Source: Arenibacter sp. P308M17
Lineage (GTDB): Bacteria; Bacteroidota; Bacteroidia; Flavobacteriales; Flavobacteriaceae
Reading direction: 5' to 3'
Assembly (NCBI RefSeq): GCF_003426735.1
Contig: NZ_QVON01000001.1
Location: 434,001-498,000, forward strand
Length of the DNA: 64,000 nt
This document shows positions 36,782 through 47,407 of the stretch, one piece after another. Both the position numbers and the translations under genes were made by a program. The notes under the pieces are model-generated. The model was not told where the DNA came from. It saw only the letters and a list, made by a program, of their open reading frames with translations, and did not search any database. Each line of letters begins with the position of its first letter. Position 1 is the stretch's first letter.

Positions 36782-39700
36782 TTATTTTTTTACTACTTTA
36801 AAATTACTGTTTACACCTTCTCCCTTAATCTTAAGGATATAAACGCCGGAGGGCCAGCCTGTAAAATTAATTTTAATTTCATGGTTATCCGGGATATAAT
36901 CCCTATTACTTATCAACTGACCGGCATAATCGAAAATTTGGGCATTTACGACATCCGGTCCATTACTGAGTAAAATGTTGATTTCCTCCTCAAAGGGGTT
37001 GGGGAATACCAAAGGCTTGTCCATAAGATACAATTGATCTTCATAAACGCCCTGACATGGCAGATTGGTGTGCACTTTTATTTGGTTGATGCCTTGTTTT
37101 AGGTCCAAGCTTATGCTCGAAGATTTGGTTTGCATAACAATACCATTTAATTCAATATGGTACATGTCGCCCCCTGCCAGGTTCAATATGGCCTGACTTC
37201 CAGTGTCCGTTAGCTTTGAAGTAACGGTGAATGGCGAAGGTTCTGTAATGATGGCTTCAAAACAATAGGGTTCGTACACCTTGCCATCTTCCATGCCAAT
37301 AATACATATTTCATAAGTACCGGCTGCAAGGCCTTCCCTAAAAAAGAAATTGGTAAAATTACTGCTCTCATTTATACCATTGCCATTAAGGGTTAGGTCG
37401 TAATCCATATGAATCCCGGCCACGACACGGATAGAGCCATTATTTTGATTGCTACAGGATTCACTGTTGATTTCCACTTCAAAATTATCGGTAGGTAAAA
37501 TATAAACAGGGCACCCGTTTAGGTCTACAGTTGCCCCCAAGGGGGTGTTAGGGCATAGGTCGTCCCCATCATCGAAAACGCCATCCTTGTCCTCATCCGC
37601 TCTAAAGACGCCTTCTACACAGATGTCCATGGAAAATGCGTTTAAAGTTCCTCCGTCCGAGGCCGCAATATCCTTGACTTCCAATATCCAGTCCCCATAG
37701 GTAGATTCCCCATTAAAAGCGGCCAAAGAACTTAAGGGCCTTACGGTACCCTGTATGGCCGGAGTTGTACCGCATATGAACCCTTCAGCACTATCATCAA
37801 ATGTTGCCATTATATCCTGATTTCCGCCACAGGAATTGGAGACAAGAATTACCCGAGTGCCGGCAGGGGATATAAGGCTTACTTCCAAATCGGCAAGGAA
37901 GGTATGCGTCAGGTCCAAATTCACATTGATATCGGCCACAGGCAGATCGTTCATTAAAGTGATGGTAGATGTTATCGTAGGTGCCCCGGTCGTTGAAATG
38001 GTAATGGGCAAGTCCTTGGCGGATTCCAATTCGCAGTTCTGTTCTAGGGTGGTAAAGCTAAAGGCAGGGCCAAAGGTTCCTTCCCCACAGCTATTTTTGG
38101 GTCTAACACGCCAATAATAGGTAGTTTCCTCTTGTAGGTCGGGGCTTAAATAGGAGTTGAAAATAACAGTGGTGGTATCAATGATATTGGTGAAGGCCAC
38201 GTCAGTGGCAATCTCGACATCATAGGAGGTATGGGAAATATTGGATTCCCATTCCAATTGTGGTGCAATACGCGTATTTGTAGCGCCATTGGCGGGCAAT
38301 TGCAGCACAACATCCGTAAATGTAGTTTCCAGTATTTTAACATCGATGATCACTTCCTTGGTAACATTTGCCGTTGTGGCCACTATGTTTATGGGGTAGT
38401 TGCCGGGATTTACCAAATCCGTATCGGTAAAGCTAATGCTCACCGGGGTATCGTTTGCCATTGCAGTAGTAAGGGAGAAGTCAACGGACAATCCAGAGGG
38501 CATTCCGGTAGCGGAAAAGGTAGCCTCCTCTGAAAAGTCATTATAGGTCTGGTAGGTGAAGGGCACTACCAAATCAGTACCTTGGCAAACTTCGTGCTGC
38601 AATTGGTCGAAGCCCAACACTATATCGGAGGGTGTTATGGTAATATCGGAAGCATTTACCGCCAAAAAGATATTGTTGTGGGCACTGACCATTATACGGC
38701 CGGTAGGAGTGGCAAATCCTGGGATCAAGATATCCTGTTGTCCGTCATTGGGCACGCTGTCCGCTAATTGTATGGGAAATGAAGCGCCCCCGTTTGCCGA
38801 AAAATAAATGTCCACTTTTTGGGTGTTTACCGGGCCCTGATCTGTTTTTGCCACATCCCATACAACGGCTTGTCTCGTGCCCGCAACATATTGCTCATTG
38901 GCGGATTGGGAAGTTATTACAAACGGTCCCGCATTGTCTATAACCTTAACTTTGACCAGATCCGATGTAACTTGCCCTCCCCCAAGGGCATTGTCCCTTA
39001 CGGTAAGGGCAAAATCCATTTCCCTTTCTACATCGGAAACGGTTTCCCAGGTGGTATTTACATTGGGATTGGTCTGGGTAAGATTGCCCGATACGATACT
39101 GCTTAACCTCGGAAAATATCTGGTTGGGGATACCGTTGGTTTTAAGGATCTAAAGTTGGCGCCACTCAGATTTGTTGGTCCAAAGGTATTATGGGTAACT
39201 ACACCGTCATTTATCTGTTCCCAATTGTAGGTGAGGATATCAACTTCATCCACATCCGTGGCATTGCCCTTTAACCTAAAGGCGGTAGATTTTGGTATGG
39301 TAAAGTTACCTGTGGGCACTATTTCGGGTGGATTGTCCAACAAGGAAATTTCCTGGGCACAACCCGTTGTTTTTATATATTCCAATATCTGAAATATGCT
39401 GTAGTAATGAAAGTAGTCATCTCCGTTTAGGGCCACATTGTTGCTGCCGGAAATACCTGCATAGCCCATAATGGTCGTTCCGCTTCCCGGTTCGGCCTGG
39501 ACCTGGGTGCCTTCGGACTCAAAGGACCAGGTGTGGGAGGCACCAAACTGATGCCCCATTTCATGGGCCACAAAATCCAGATCAAAAACATCTCCTTGCG
39601 GAACCAAAGCGGAAGAATAGCCACTTCCTTTTCTGGAGTCTATGCAGACCGAAGCAATGAAACCGGCATTTCCCCCATTTTCATCATTTTGGAACAAATG

Positions 39701-40555
39701 GCCTACATCGTAGTTTTCCGGGCCTATGACCGTCGTAAGGGTGTTCTGTACCTCGGAATTTAAATTGATGCCGTAGGGGTCCGTGTCCTTGTTGGTGTAT
39801 ATGACTTGATCTGTATTGGCTACAATTTCCAGGCGGATGCCCAGATCGGTTTCAAAGACTTCGTTTACCCTGGTTAAAGTCGCATTAATGGCGGCAAGGG
39901 CATCGGGTACCGTTCCGCCATGGAACTCGGTATACTCCCCGGTTGCCGAAATGGCCACCCTGAATTTTCTTAGTACTTGGCCATCCACCAACTTTAAGGC
40001 GGAGGGTCCTTTTTCCTTTTCGATCAGGGAAGTGGTACTACAAATGAAATTGCTGTTCATCATATAGGCATCCTTCCTATTGTACACTACATATTCATTG
40101 TCCGAACCCGATACTTTTTGCATATAGGTGGCATTTTTGTCTCCCCCGTATACGATCATGCTTTGTATGCCCTTTTGGGAAACACTAAATCTTACCCTGT
40201 CCTTGTTATTCTTTAATCCCCTGCCTACATACGACTTTATTTGGGGGTATTTCTTGGAAAGTTCCGGAGAAAGTACGGGGGCTTCCCGTACAACGAAAGG
40301 GACCAAGTCCCCGTTTTCATCTGGAAAGCTTATTGTTTTTGAAGACTTATGGATTTGGGCCGACTTTAGTTCATTGCTAAAAATATCTTTTTCCAAAGAA
40401 AAAACAAGGCCTTGGCCTATTGCTAATGCCGCTGTCTGCCTATTGATATTCTTGCCCCTTGACTCGGTTTTTTGCCAATATTTGGTTTGCCCAAATCCGC
40501 AATAGCAAAGAAAAAATATGGATATTGAAAAAACAAGACGTAATTTTACAACCAT
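36782..40555 (-). CDS. Secreted reprolysin-like zinc metalloprotease with T9SS sorting tail
   Basis: The ATG at 40555 is preferred to the TTG one codon earlier, giving 1257 residues with a signal peptide (about 1-22, CGFG-Q). A propeptide precedes a reprolysin-type M12 catalytic domain with the zinc motif HEMGHQFGASH near residue 331. Ig- and FN3-like domains follow, then a proprotein-convertase P domain (about 840-978), a calcium-binding thrombospondin type 3-like segment DEDKDGVFDDGDDLCPNTP, and a type A T9SS C-terminal domain (about 1180-1257) with FPNPFEEEI and the end GVYILKIKGEG..FKVVKK. It should be exported by the type IX system to the surface or medium to degrade protein. A -7 promoter box lies just upstream. 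Confidence 0.92.
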   Translation of the reverse strand: MVVKLRLVFSISIFFLCYCGFGQTKYWQKTESRGKNINRQTAALAIGQGLVFSLEKDIFSNELKSAQIHKSSKTISFPDENGDLVPFVVREAPVLSPELSKKYPQIKSYVGRGLKNNKDRVRFSVSQKGIQSMIVYGGDKNATYMQKVSGSDNEYVVYNRKDAYMMNSNFICSTTSLIEKEKGPSALKLVDGQVLRKFRVAISATGEYTEFHGGTVPDALAAINATLTRVNEVFETDLGIRLEIVANTDQVIYTNKDTDPYGINLNSEVQNTLTTVIGPENYDVGHLFQNDENGGNAGFIASVCIDSRKGSGYSSALVPQGDVFDLDFVAHEMGHQFGASHTWSFESEGTQVQAEPGSGTTIMGYAGISGSNNVALNGDDYFHYYSIFQILEYIKTTGCAQEISLLDNPPEIVPTGNFTIPKSTAFRLKGNATDVDEVDILTYNWEQINDGVVTHNTFGPTNLSGANFRSLKPTVSPTRYFPRLSSIVSGNLTQTNPNVNTTWETVSDVEREMDFALTVRDNALGGGQVTSDLVKVKVIDNAGPFVITSQSANEQYVAGTRQAVVWDVAKTDQGPVNTQKVDIYFSANGGASFPIQLADSVPNDGQQDILIPGFATPTGRIMVSAHNNIFLAVNASDITITPSDIVLGFDQLQHEVCQGTDLVVPFTYQTYNDFSEEATFSATGMPSGLSVDFSLTTAMANDTPVSISFTDTDLVNPGNYPINIVATTANVTKEVIIDVKILETTFTDVVLQLPANGATNTRIAPQLEWESNISHTSYDVEIATDVAFTNIIDTTTVIFNSYLSPDLQEETTYYWRVRPKNSCGEGTFGPAFSFTTLEQNCELESAKDLPITISTTGAPTITSTITLMNDLPVADINVNLDLTHTFLADLEVSLISPAGTRVILVSNSCGGNQDIMATFDDSAEGFICGTTPAIQGTVRPLSSLAAFNGESTYGDWILEVKDIAASDGGTLNAFSMDICVEGVFRADEDKDGVFDDGDDLCPNTPLGATVDLNGCPVYILPTDNFEVEINSESCSNQNNGSIRVVAGIHMDYDLTLNGNGINESSNFTNFFFREGLAAGTYEICIIGMEDGKVYEPYCFEAIITEPSPFTVTSKLTDTGSQAILNLAGGDMYHIELNGIVMQTKSSSISLDLKQGINQIKVHTNLPCQGVYEDQLYLMDKPLVFPNPFEEEINILLSNGPDVVNAQIFDYAGQLISNRDYIPDNHEIKINFTGWPSGVYILKIKGEGVNSNFKVVKK

Positions 40556-40577
40556 CAAGCAGGTTTTTGTACAAACT

Positions 40578-40585
40578 CAAAGATA
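40578..40585 (-). promoter_or_regulatory. Bacteroidota -7 promoter box for the metalloprotease gene
   Basis: On the minus strand TATCTTTG matches TAnnTTTG and lies 22 bases before the ATG at 40555. No clear -33 element is visible; the divergent ribF start codon is only 22 bases to the right, so the two promoters would overlap. Confidence 0.45.
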
Positions 40586-40607
40586 AGTTTTTTTATTATT
40601 CGAATTT

Positions 40608-41534
40608 GTGATAACAGTTCAAAGCATTTCCAATTACGATAAAGCGCACCCTACTGCCATTACCATTGGCACTTTTGATGGGGTGCATATCGGTCACCGA
40701 AAAATATTGGAACGTCTCATAAACAATGCCAAAGTGCTGGAGTTGAAAGCTACGGTACTTACTTTTTTTCCCCATCCTAGAATGGTGCTTCAGAAAGATG
40801 TCTCTATAAAGCTTTTGAATACCATTGACGAGAAGATCAAGATTTTGGAGGAATTAGGGATCGATTATTTGATAATACATCCGTTTACCAAAGAATTTTC
40901 CCGCTTAACGGCAACACAGTTCGTTAGGGATATTTTGGTCAATGATCTAAAGACCAAGAAAATAATTATTGGTTACGATCATAGGTTTGGAAGGAACAGG
41001 AATGCCAACATAAATGATTTGATGGCATTTGGGAATGCCATGGATTTTGAGGTAGAGGAAATTTCGGCCCAAGAAGTGGACGACGTTTCCGTTAGTTCCA
41101 CAAAAATCAGGAAGGCTTTGGAAGAGGGGGACGTTAAAACGGCCAATATGTATCTGGGATATAATTATATGCTAACAGGGAGCATTGTAAAAGGGAAGGG
41201 ATTGGGCAGAAAGCTAAACTTCCCTACGGCCAATTTATCCATTCAAGAGGAGTATAAGCTAATACCTAAGAACGGGGTCTATGTGGTGAGCAGTGTATTG
41301 GAGGGCCATACGGTGTACGGAATGATGAATATTGGTTTTAACCCTACGGTGGAGGGCAAGATAAAAAGCATAGAAATTAATTTTTTCGATATTGATCTCG
41401 ATCTTTACGGCAAAAAAATTCAGATCGATATAATAGATCGTATTAGGAATGAGAAAAAATTTAATTCCCTGGAAGGCCTACAGGCGCAATTGAAAAAAGA
41501 CCGGGAGACTTCCCTTGCCATAATCTCCAAGTAA
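40608..41534 (+). CDS. ribF: Bifunctional riboflavin kinase / FAD synthetase
   Basis: This converts riboflavin to FMN and then FAD in the cytoplasm. The 308-residue protein has an N-terminal nucleotidyltransferase domain with TIGTFDGVHIGHRKILE (about 19-35), a middle stretch IIGYDHRFGRNR and VSSTKIRKAL, and a C-terminal flavokinase domain with VKGKGLGRKLNFPTANL (about 194-210) and the catalytic region NIGFNPTVEG. The start codon is GTG. The HTTM-domain gene begins at the very next base after its stop, so the two are coupled. Supply of FAD may matter for the flavoenzymes in this window, but no regulatory link is visible. Confidence 0.96.
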   Translation: MITVQSISNYDKAHPTAITIGTFDGVHIGHRKILERLINNAKVLELKATVLTFFPHPRMVLQKDVSIKLLNTIDEKIKILEELGIDYLIIHPFTKEFSRLTATQFVRDILVNDLKTKKIIIGYDHRFGRNRNANINDLMAFGNAMDFEVEEISAQEVDDVSVSSTKIRKALEEGDVKTANMYLGYNYMLTGSIVKGKGLGRKLNFPTANLSIQEEYKLIPKNGVYVVSSVLEGHTVYGMMNIGFNPTVEGKIKSIEINFFDIDLDLYGKKIQIDIIDRIRNEKKFNSLEGLQAQLKKDRETSLAIISK

Positions 41535-42869
41535 ATGTGGGACCGGTTTCTTTTTAAGCAAATCGATAACAGTCCCCTCCTAATTTTCAGGATATTTTTT
41601 GGTATTTTGGTAAGTCTTGAATGCTTTGGGGCCATTGCCACGGGTTGGGTAAAAAGAAATCTGATAGACCCCGAGTTTACCTTTAATTTTATAGGGTTCG
41701 ATTGGTTGCAGCCACTGCCAGGGATAGGGATGTACCTGTATTTTATTGTAATGGGCAGCTTGGGGATCTGTATTGCCCTGGGATATAGGTACCGATGGAC
41801 CACAGCGGCCTTTACCCTGCTTTGGACCGCAGTTTACCTTATGCAAAAAACAGCCTACAACAATCATTATTACCTGCTGGTGTTGATTGCGCTGATAATG
41901 GCCTTTATGCCGGCGAACAGGGATTATTCGCTGGATGCCAAGAGAAACCCTTCCATAAGGACCAACCATATGTCCGCCTATTTAAAATGGATGGTAGTAT
42001 TGCAATTGTTCATTGTCTATACCTATGCCGCCATGGCCAAGTTGTACGGCGATTGGTTGGATTTCAGCATTATAGAGATCCTCTTTAAAAATAGGAAATC
42101 CTATCCCCTTATCGGGGAGCTTCTTCAGGAGCCTATGATGCACAGGGTGGTAGGTGTTTCGGGCATCCTGTTCGATTTGCTCATTGTGCCGGCCCTTCTG
42201 TGGAAACCTACAAGAAAATGGGCTTTTTTGGCTTCCCTGTTCTTTCATTTATTTAATTCCATTGTTTTTCAAATAGGCATTTTTCCCTATTTGTCCTTGG
42301 CGTTTACGGTATTCTTCTTTGAGCCTGAAACCATCCGGAAATTGTTTTTTAAAAAAAAGGAACCTTACCTAGGGAATACCCTGCTCGTACCGCCCCAACG
42401 TGCCCTGGTTTTAGGAATTTTATCCCTTTATTTTTTCGTCCAACTGGCCCTGCCGATCCGTCATCATTTTATACAGGACGATGTGTTATGGACAGAGGAG
42501 GGGCATAGGTTGAGTTGGAGAATGATGTTGAGGAGCCGCAACGGAATTACTTCCTTTAGAATAGTAAACCACAGCAACGGAAACTCGTATCCGGTAAAAT
42601 TGGACGATTATTTAACAAAGGGGCAGAAAAGTAAGGTGAAGTGCTATCCGGATTTTATATGGCAGTTTGCCCAACGCTTAAAACAGGAGTACGCTGAAAA
42701 GGGGGAGGATGTCTCCGTATTTGTATATTCCAGGCTAAGCGTAAACGGAAAACCGTACCAAGAGTTTATAGACCCCAAAATAGATCTGGGCAGCGTGTCC
42801 TGGAACTATTTTGGACATAATGCCTGGATCTTGCCTTCCCCTACCCACCCAATAAGGAATGCCCAATAG
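41535..42869 (+). CDS. HTTM-domain membrane protein, vitamin K-dependent gamma-carboxylase-like
   Basis: The 444-residue product has a membrane domain of several helices typical of HTTM proteins (the fold shared with vitamin K-dependent gamma-glutamyl carboxylase): LLIFRIFFGILVSLECFGAI (about 15-34), a central YNNHYYLLVLIALIMAFMP, and FQIGIFPYLSLAFTVFFF. Its soluble C-terminal part contains GHRLSWRMMLRSRNG, found in bacterial homologues. The bacterial reaction is not established. Its ATG is directly adjacent to the ribF stop, and the VOC gene converges on it. Confidence 0.85.
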   Translation: MWDRFLFKQIDNSPLLIFRIFFGILVSLECFGAIATGWVKRNLIDPEFTFNFIGFDWLQPLPGIGMYLYFIVMGSLGICIALGYRYRWTTAAFTLLWTAVYLMQKTAYNNHYYLLVLIALIMAFMPANRDYSLDAKRNPSIRTNHMSAYLKWMVVLQLFIVYTYAAMAKLYGDWLDFSIIEILFKNRKSYPLIGELLQEPMMHRVVGVSGILFDLLIVPALLWKPTRKWAFLASLFFHLFNSIVFQIGIFPYLSLAFTVFFFEPETIRKLFFKKKEPYLGNTLLVPPQRALVLGILSLYFFVQLALPIRHHFIQDDVLWTEEGHRLSWRMMLRSRNGITSFRIVNHSNGNSYPVKLDDYLTKGQKSKVKCYPDFIWQFAQRLKQEYAEKGEDVSVFVYSRLSVNGKPYQEFIDPKIDLGSVSWNYFGHNAWILPSPTHPIRNAQ

Positions 42870-42873
42870 TTTT

Positions 42874-43254
42874 TTAAAACGGTTCGGCCCTATGGCAAAG
42901 TTGCAAGGGCATGCCCCAGGGATCCCGTAGCATTACCAAATGGCTTCCATCTTCCTTTGTTATTTCCTCTACGAAACCAGCACCCTTATCCATTAGCCTC
43001 CTCTTATCGGCATTGGCATCTTGGGAAACAAAGGCCATGTGAAAAGTAAGGGGATGCTTCGTTTTAAAATCGGTCATTTCTTCCTCTGGCCTATGGTAAA
43101 GTTCCAAAATTACCCGTCCGGACGAGTCTGCAAAGAAAGTCATGAAGGGCGCTTCCGTTTGTTCGCTTACTACCCTCAGCCCTATATGGTCAACATACCA
43201 ATCCTTAATATCCTTGATGTTTTTTACGTTCAGGGCGATGTGTTCAAAAACCAT
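42874..43254 (-). CDS. VOC-superfamily (glyoxalase-like) protein
   Basis: The ATG at 43254 (MVFEHIALNVKNI) is preferred to a TTG 18 bases upstream. The 126-residue product is a single vicinal-oxygen-chelate unit built of two beta-alpha-beta-beta-beta modules. Candidate metal ligands are the histidine in FEHIALNV, the glutamate in RVILELYHRPEE, the histidine in LTFHMAFV, and the acidic or aromatic residue in RDPWGMPLQL. Members act as glyoxalases, dioxygenases or resistance proteins. The substrate is unknown. The stop is 4 bases from that of the converging HTTM gene. Confidence 0.85.
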   Translation of the reverse strand: MVFEHIALNVKNIKDIKDWYVDHIGLRVVSEQTEAPFMTFFADSSGRVILELYHRPEEEMTDFKTKHPLTFHMAFVSQDANADKRRLMDKGAGFVEEITKEDGSHLVMLRDPWGMPLQLCHRAEPF

Positions 43255-43315
43255 ATAATTTAATTTTGACAATTATATCTAACCCAAAATTATATCGAAA
43301 ATCCGAAGATTAGGT

Positions 43316-43323
43316 TAAATTTG
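43316..43323 (+). promoter_or_regulatory. Bacteroidota -7 promoter box for serS
   Basis: TAAATTTG followed by CACG matches TAnnTTTG, 19 bases before the serS ATG, giving a short leader. No good -33 element is seen. The same TAAATTTGCAC sequence occurs before prs. Confidence 0.5.
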
Positions 43324-43342
43324 CACGATAAAAATTAAAAAA

Positions 43343-44614
<1,272 letters not shown>

Positions 44615-45174
44615 GGCAGGACGACGGACCCGAAACATTAAAAATTGAGGAAAATCTAGTGGAATTTAATTTTGTCATGAACTGAGATAAAAGTTACGGC
44701 TTAAATCTAAGCTGAATTTAAAGTTTAGGATACACATAATCTTTATATCGGCCTAAAATCATTCGGCAATAATTGTCCGGGGATAAGCCATAGATACTCC
44801 ATAGATACTCCATAGATAGTCCATAGTTAGGCCGTATATGGAATGGGCATGACCAAAATTGGGTCGCCAGCCCTAAAAATTCATTCTGGGGGCAAACTCA
44901 AATGCAGATATGCGAATTATACTTCCTGTTTGGATTAACTCGGTTATTTGCGTAAATATCCAAATACCCAGGAATTGTATTTGATCCATAGTAATGCATC
45001 GCCCCAGATAGTCATAGTTTTGTCCTGGGCCCTTAGCGTTGTGCTCCTTGGTAGTATCAGCAATATAGACAAAGTTTTATACGGTGAAGGAATAGAACAG
45101 TCCCCTGACTTAGGTTGTAAACCATATTTTATTAACATTAGCAGGAATTCTTTATTGGGGCCTTAACACCCACT
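44615..45174. other. Long intergenic region without a credible gene
   Basis: This 560-base gap contains short open frames on both strands that overlap each other and lack family features. The visible structure is an 11-base tandem repeat at 44788-44831. A TATCTTTG box at 45189-45196, just outside the gap, probably drives the TPR gene. Confidence 0.5.
44788..44831. repeat. Tandem repeat of an 11-base unit, four copies
   Basis: CCATAGATACT occurs at 44788-44798 and 44799-44809, followed by CCATAGATAGT (44810-44820) and CCATAGTTAGG (44821-44831). The last two copies diverge stepwise, as in a decaying minisatellite. Units are contiguous, so this is not a CRISPR. Confidence 0.85.
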
Positions 45175-45207
45175 TTGTACATTCTGTGTATCTTTGAAAA
45201 AAAATCT

Positions 45208-46992
45208 TTGAGACTACTTATTTTCATACTACTAATTTCTTGTTCCCAACTACTGGTTTCTCAGGAAGACTTTTTGGCGAAGCAGTATTTTGAGGATGGG
45301 GCGTTTGATAAGGCCGTAGTTTTCTATGAAAAATTGGTGGCCAAAAATCCGATGAGGACCGATTACAGTGAAGGCCTAGTGGCCTGCTACCAACAATTGG
45401 AACAGTATGGCAAGGCTGAAGAATTTTTGTTGAGGGCGGTGAAAGGGCAGCATGTGTACCCTACCATGTTTATTGAGCTGGGTTATAATTACACCTTACA
45501 GGACCAAGCGGAAAAGGCTGACGAATATTACAATTTGGCCCTCCAAAAAATAAACGAAAACCCTAATTTTGGCTATGGCCTTGGGTATAGGTTTCAAAAA
45601 TATGCCTTGTTGGATTATGCCATAAAAGCGTATTCCATGGCAATGGAGCTAAATCCCCAATTGGATTATAATTTTCAAAAAGCTAGGATCTATGGGGAGC
45701 AAGGGAATATAGGGCAGATGTACGAATCCTACTTGAAATTAATAAGCGAAGGCAAGGCTTCCCAGGCAAATGTGCTTCGGAACATTAACGATTTTATTAG
45801 TTCGGAGGCCGAGAACCCAAATAACATTATTTTCAAAAAGGTGTTGCTCCAAAATGCACAAAAAAGCCCGGATATCCTATGGAACGAATTGCTGAGCTGG
45901 CTTTTTGTTCAACAAAAACAGTTTAAGAGCGCCTTCAGCCAGGAAAAGGCCATTTACAAAAGAGGAGGGGAGACCTCCTTGCAACGTTTGCAGGGATTGG
46001 GAAAATTGGCCATGGAAGAACAGGATATGGATACGGCAAAAGAAGTATTTGGCTATATAACCGAAAATAGTGCAGATGCCGAAGTGGCCCTGGATGCCCA
46101 GTTAAATCTTATTGAAATGGATTTGCTGGATACCGATGATAAGGTATTGGACAAGGTCCAAAAGAAGTTTGAGGCCCTAATGGGCGTTTATGGTTACGAA
46201 ATGGAGACCTTACAGCTACAGATAGCCTATGCCAAATTTTTAACCTTCCATAAGAACACGCCCGAACCGGCTATTGGCATACTGCATCAATGTTTGGAGC
46301 TGCCCTTGAATAATTACGGCAAATCCTACATTAAAAGTACTTTGGGCGATATTCTGGTCTATGATCGGCAGTTTAATCAGGCTTTGATCTATTTTTCCCA
46401 GATCCAGAGAGATTTAAAAAATGATGTCCTTGGTCAGGATGCCCGTTTTAAGGTAGCGCAGACCAGTTTTTACAAAGGGGATTTTGATTGGGCATTAACA
46501 CAATTAAAGATTCTTAGGGGATCAACCTCGCAATTGATAGCCAACGATGCCATGCAATTAAGCCTGTTGATCTCCGATAATTCCTTGGAAGATTCTACCC
46601 AAACGGCTTTAAAGAAGTATGCACGAGCCGATTTTTTGGCCTATCAGAATAAGAAGGGGGATGCGGTGGACCTGTTGGAGGAGATTCTGCAAAATCATAA
46701 AGGGGAAAAAATTGAGGACGAGGCACTTTTAAAACAGGCCCAAATTTTAATCGAATTAAAGGATTATGAAAAGGCGGAATTTAACTACCTTAAAATAGTG
46801 GAATTCTACGCCAACGATATTTTGGCCGATGATGCCAATTTTGCCTTGGCGGAACTATACCGCAATATCCTGGATCAACCTGAAAAGGCCAAGGCCTATT
46901 ACGAAAAAATTATCTATAACTACCAGGACAGTTACTTTTTTCCATTGGCAAGAAGAAATTTTAGGATGTTGCGGGGAGACAGTATTAATTAA
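45208..46992 (+). CDS. Exported tetratricopeptide-repeat protein
   Basis: The product is about 594 residues of TPR-type helices after a signal peptide (LLIFILLISCSQLLVSQ). Clear TPR units include AKQYFEDGAFDKAVVFYEKL, YYNLALQKINENPNFGYG, ARIYGEQGNIGQMYESYLKL and AQILIELKDYEKAEFNYLKI. The start is uncertain: there is no early ATG, a TTG at 45208 gives a good signal peptide, and a TTG at 45175 precedes a TATCTTTG promoter-like box (45189-45196) that would fall inside the longer frame. The protein is probably a periplasmic scaffold. The cargo is unknown. Confidence 0.85.
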   Translation: MRLLIFILLISCSQLLVSQEDFLAKQYFEDGAFDKAVVFYEKLVAKNPMRTDYSEGLVACYQQLEQYGKAEEFLLRAVKGQHVYPTMFIELGYNYTLQDQAEKADEYYNLALQKINENPNFGYGLGYRFQKYALLDYAIKAYSMAMELNPQLDYNFQKARIYGEQGNIGQMYESYLKLISEGKASQANVLRNINDFISSEAENPNNIIFKKVLLQNAQKSPDILWNELLSWLFVQQKQFKSAFSQEKAIYKRGGETSLQRLQGLGKLAMEEQDMDTAKEVFGYITENSADAEVALDAQLNLIEMDLLDTDDKVLDKVQKKFEALMGVYGYEMETLQLQIAYAKFLTFHKNTPEPAIGILHQCLELPLNNYGKSYIKSTLGDILVYDRQFNQALIYFSQIQRDLKNDVLGQDARFKVAQTSFYKGDFDWALTQLKILRGSTSQLIANDAMQLSLLISDNSLEDSTQTALKKYARADFLAYQNKKGDAVDLLEEILQNHKGEKIEDEALLKQAQILIELKDYEKAEFNYLKIVEFYANDILADDANFALAELYRNILDQPEKAKAYYEKIIYNYQDSYFFPLARRNFRMLRGDSIN

Positions 46993-47079
46993 GGTCCTAT
47001 ACCTTGATCCGTGGATAATGCATTGAACTCAAGACGAGTTCATTATAAATATTCCCTTTTGGGAACGTAAAGACGAAGC

Positions 47080-47391
47080 ATGTATATTTACAATGTTACC
47101 ATAAATATTGAAGAATCGATCCAGGTACAGTGGTTGTCCTGGATGAAGGAAGTGCATATCCCCGAGATGTTGAAAACTGGAAAGTTTACCAAGGCCCTGA
47201 TGTCCCAAGTTTTGGTGGAGGAACAGATGGGAGGAATTACCTATTCTATTCAATATACCACCGATTCCAAAGAAACCCTTCAAAAATATTATGACGAAGA
47301 TGCAGAAAGACTGCGCAAAAAAGTGATGGAACGCTTTGAGGGCAAGTTTGTTGCCTTTAGGACAGAGTTGGCGATCATTAGCGAACATTAA
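47080..47391 (+). CDS. DUF4286 family protein
   Basis: This small cytoplasmic protein of 103 residues matches the DUF4286 pattern: a first strand [13 protein letters not shown], the helix [14 protein letters not shown], a strand YSIQYTTDS, and the closing [10 protein letters not shown]. It resembles a ferredoxin-like dimeric alpha-beta barrel. No function is established. It is regularly found next to rsmA in flavobacteria, as here, where rsmA starts 16 bases after its stop. A short inverted repeat (GAACTC, loop AAGAC, GAGTTC; 47025-47041) lies before it. Confidence 0.85.
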   Translation: MYIYNVTINIEESIQVQWLSWMKEVHIPEMLKTGKFTKALMSQVLVEEQMGGITYSIQYTTDSKETLQKYYDEDAERLRKKVMERFEGKFVAFRTELAIISEH

Positions 47392-47407
47392 TTATTTAGG
47401 CTGTACC

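Noticed and set aside
38231-40505. Plus-strand frames of 80-125 codons opposite the metalloprotease gene
   Set aside because: The minus-strand protein has continuous domains through all of these positions; the plus frames lack any motif.
44788-44831. CRISPR-like look of the 11-base repeats
   Set aside because: Units are too short and directly contiguous, with no spacers and no cas genes in the window.
44944-45166. Overlapping 64- and 72-codon frames on both strands before the TPR gene
   Set aside because: They are mutual shadows in an intergenic region, without signal, motif or promoter.
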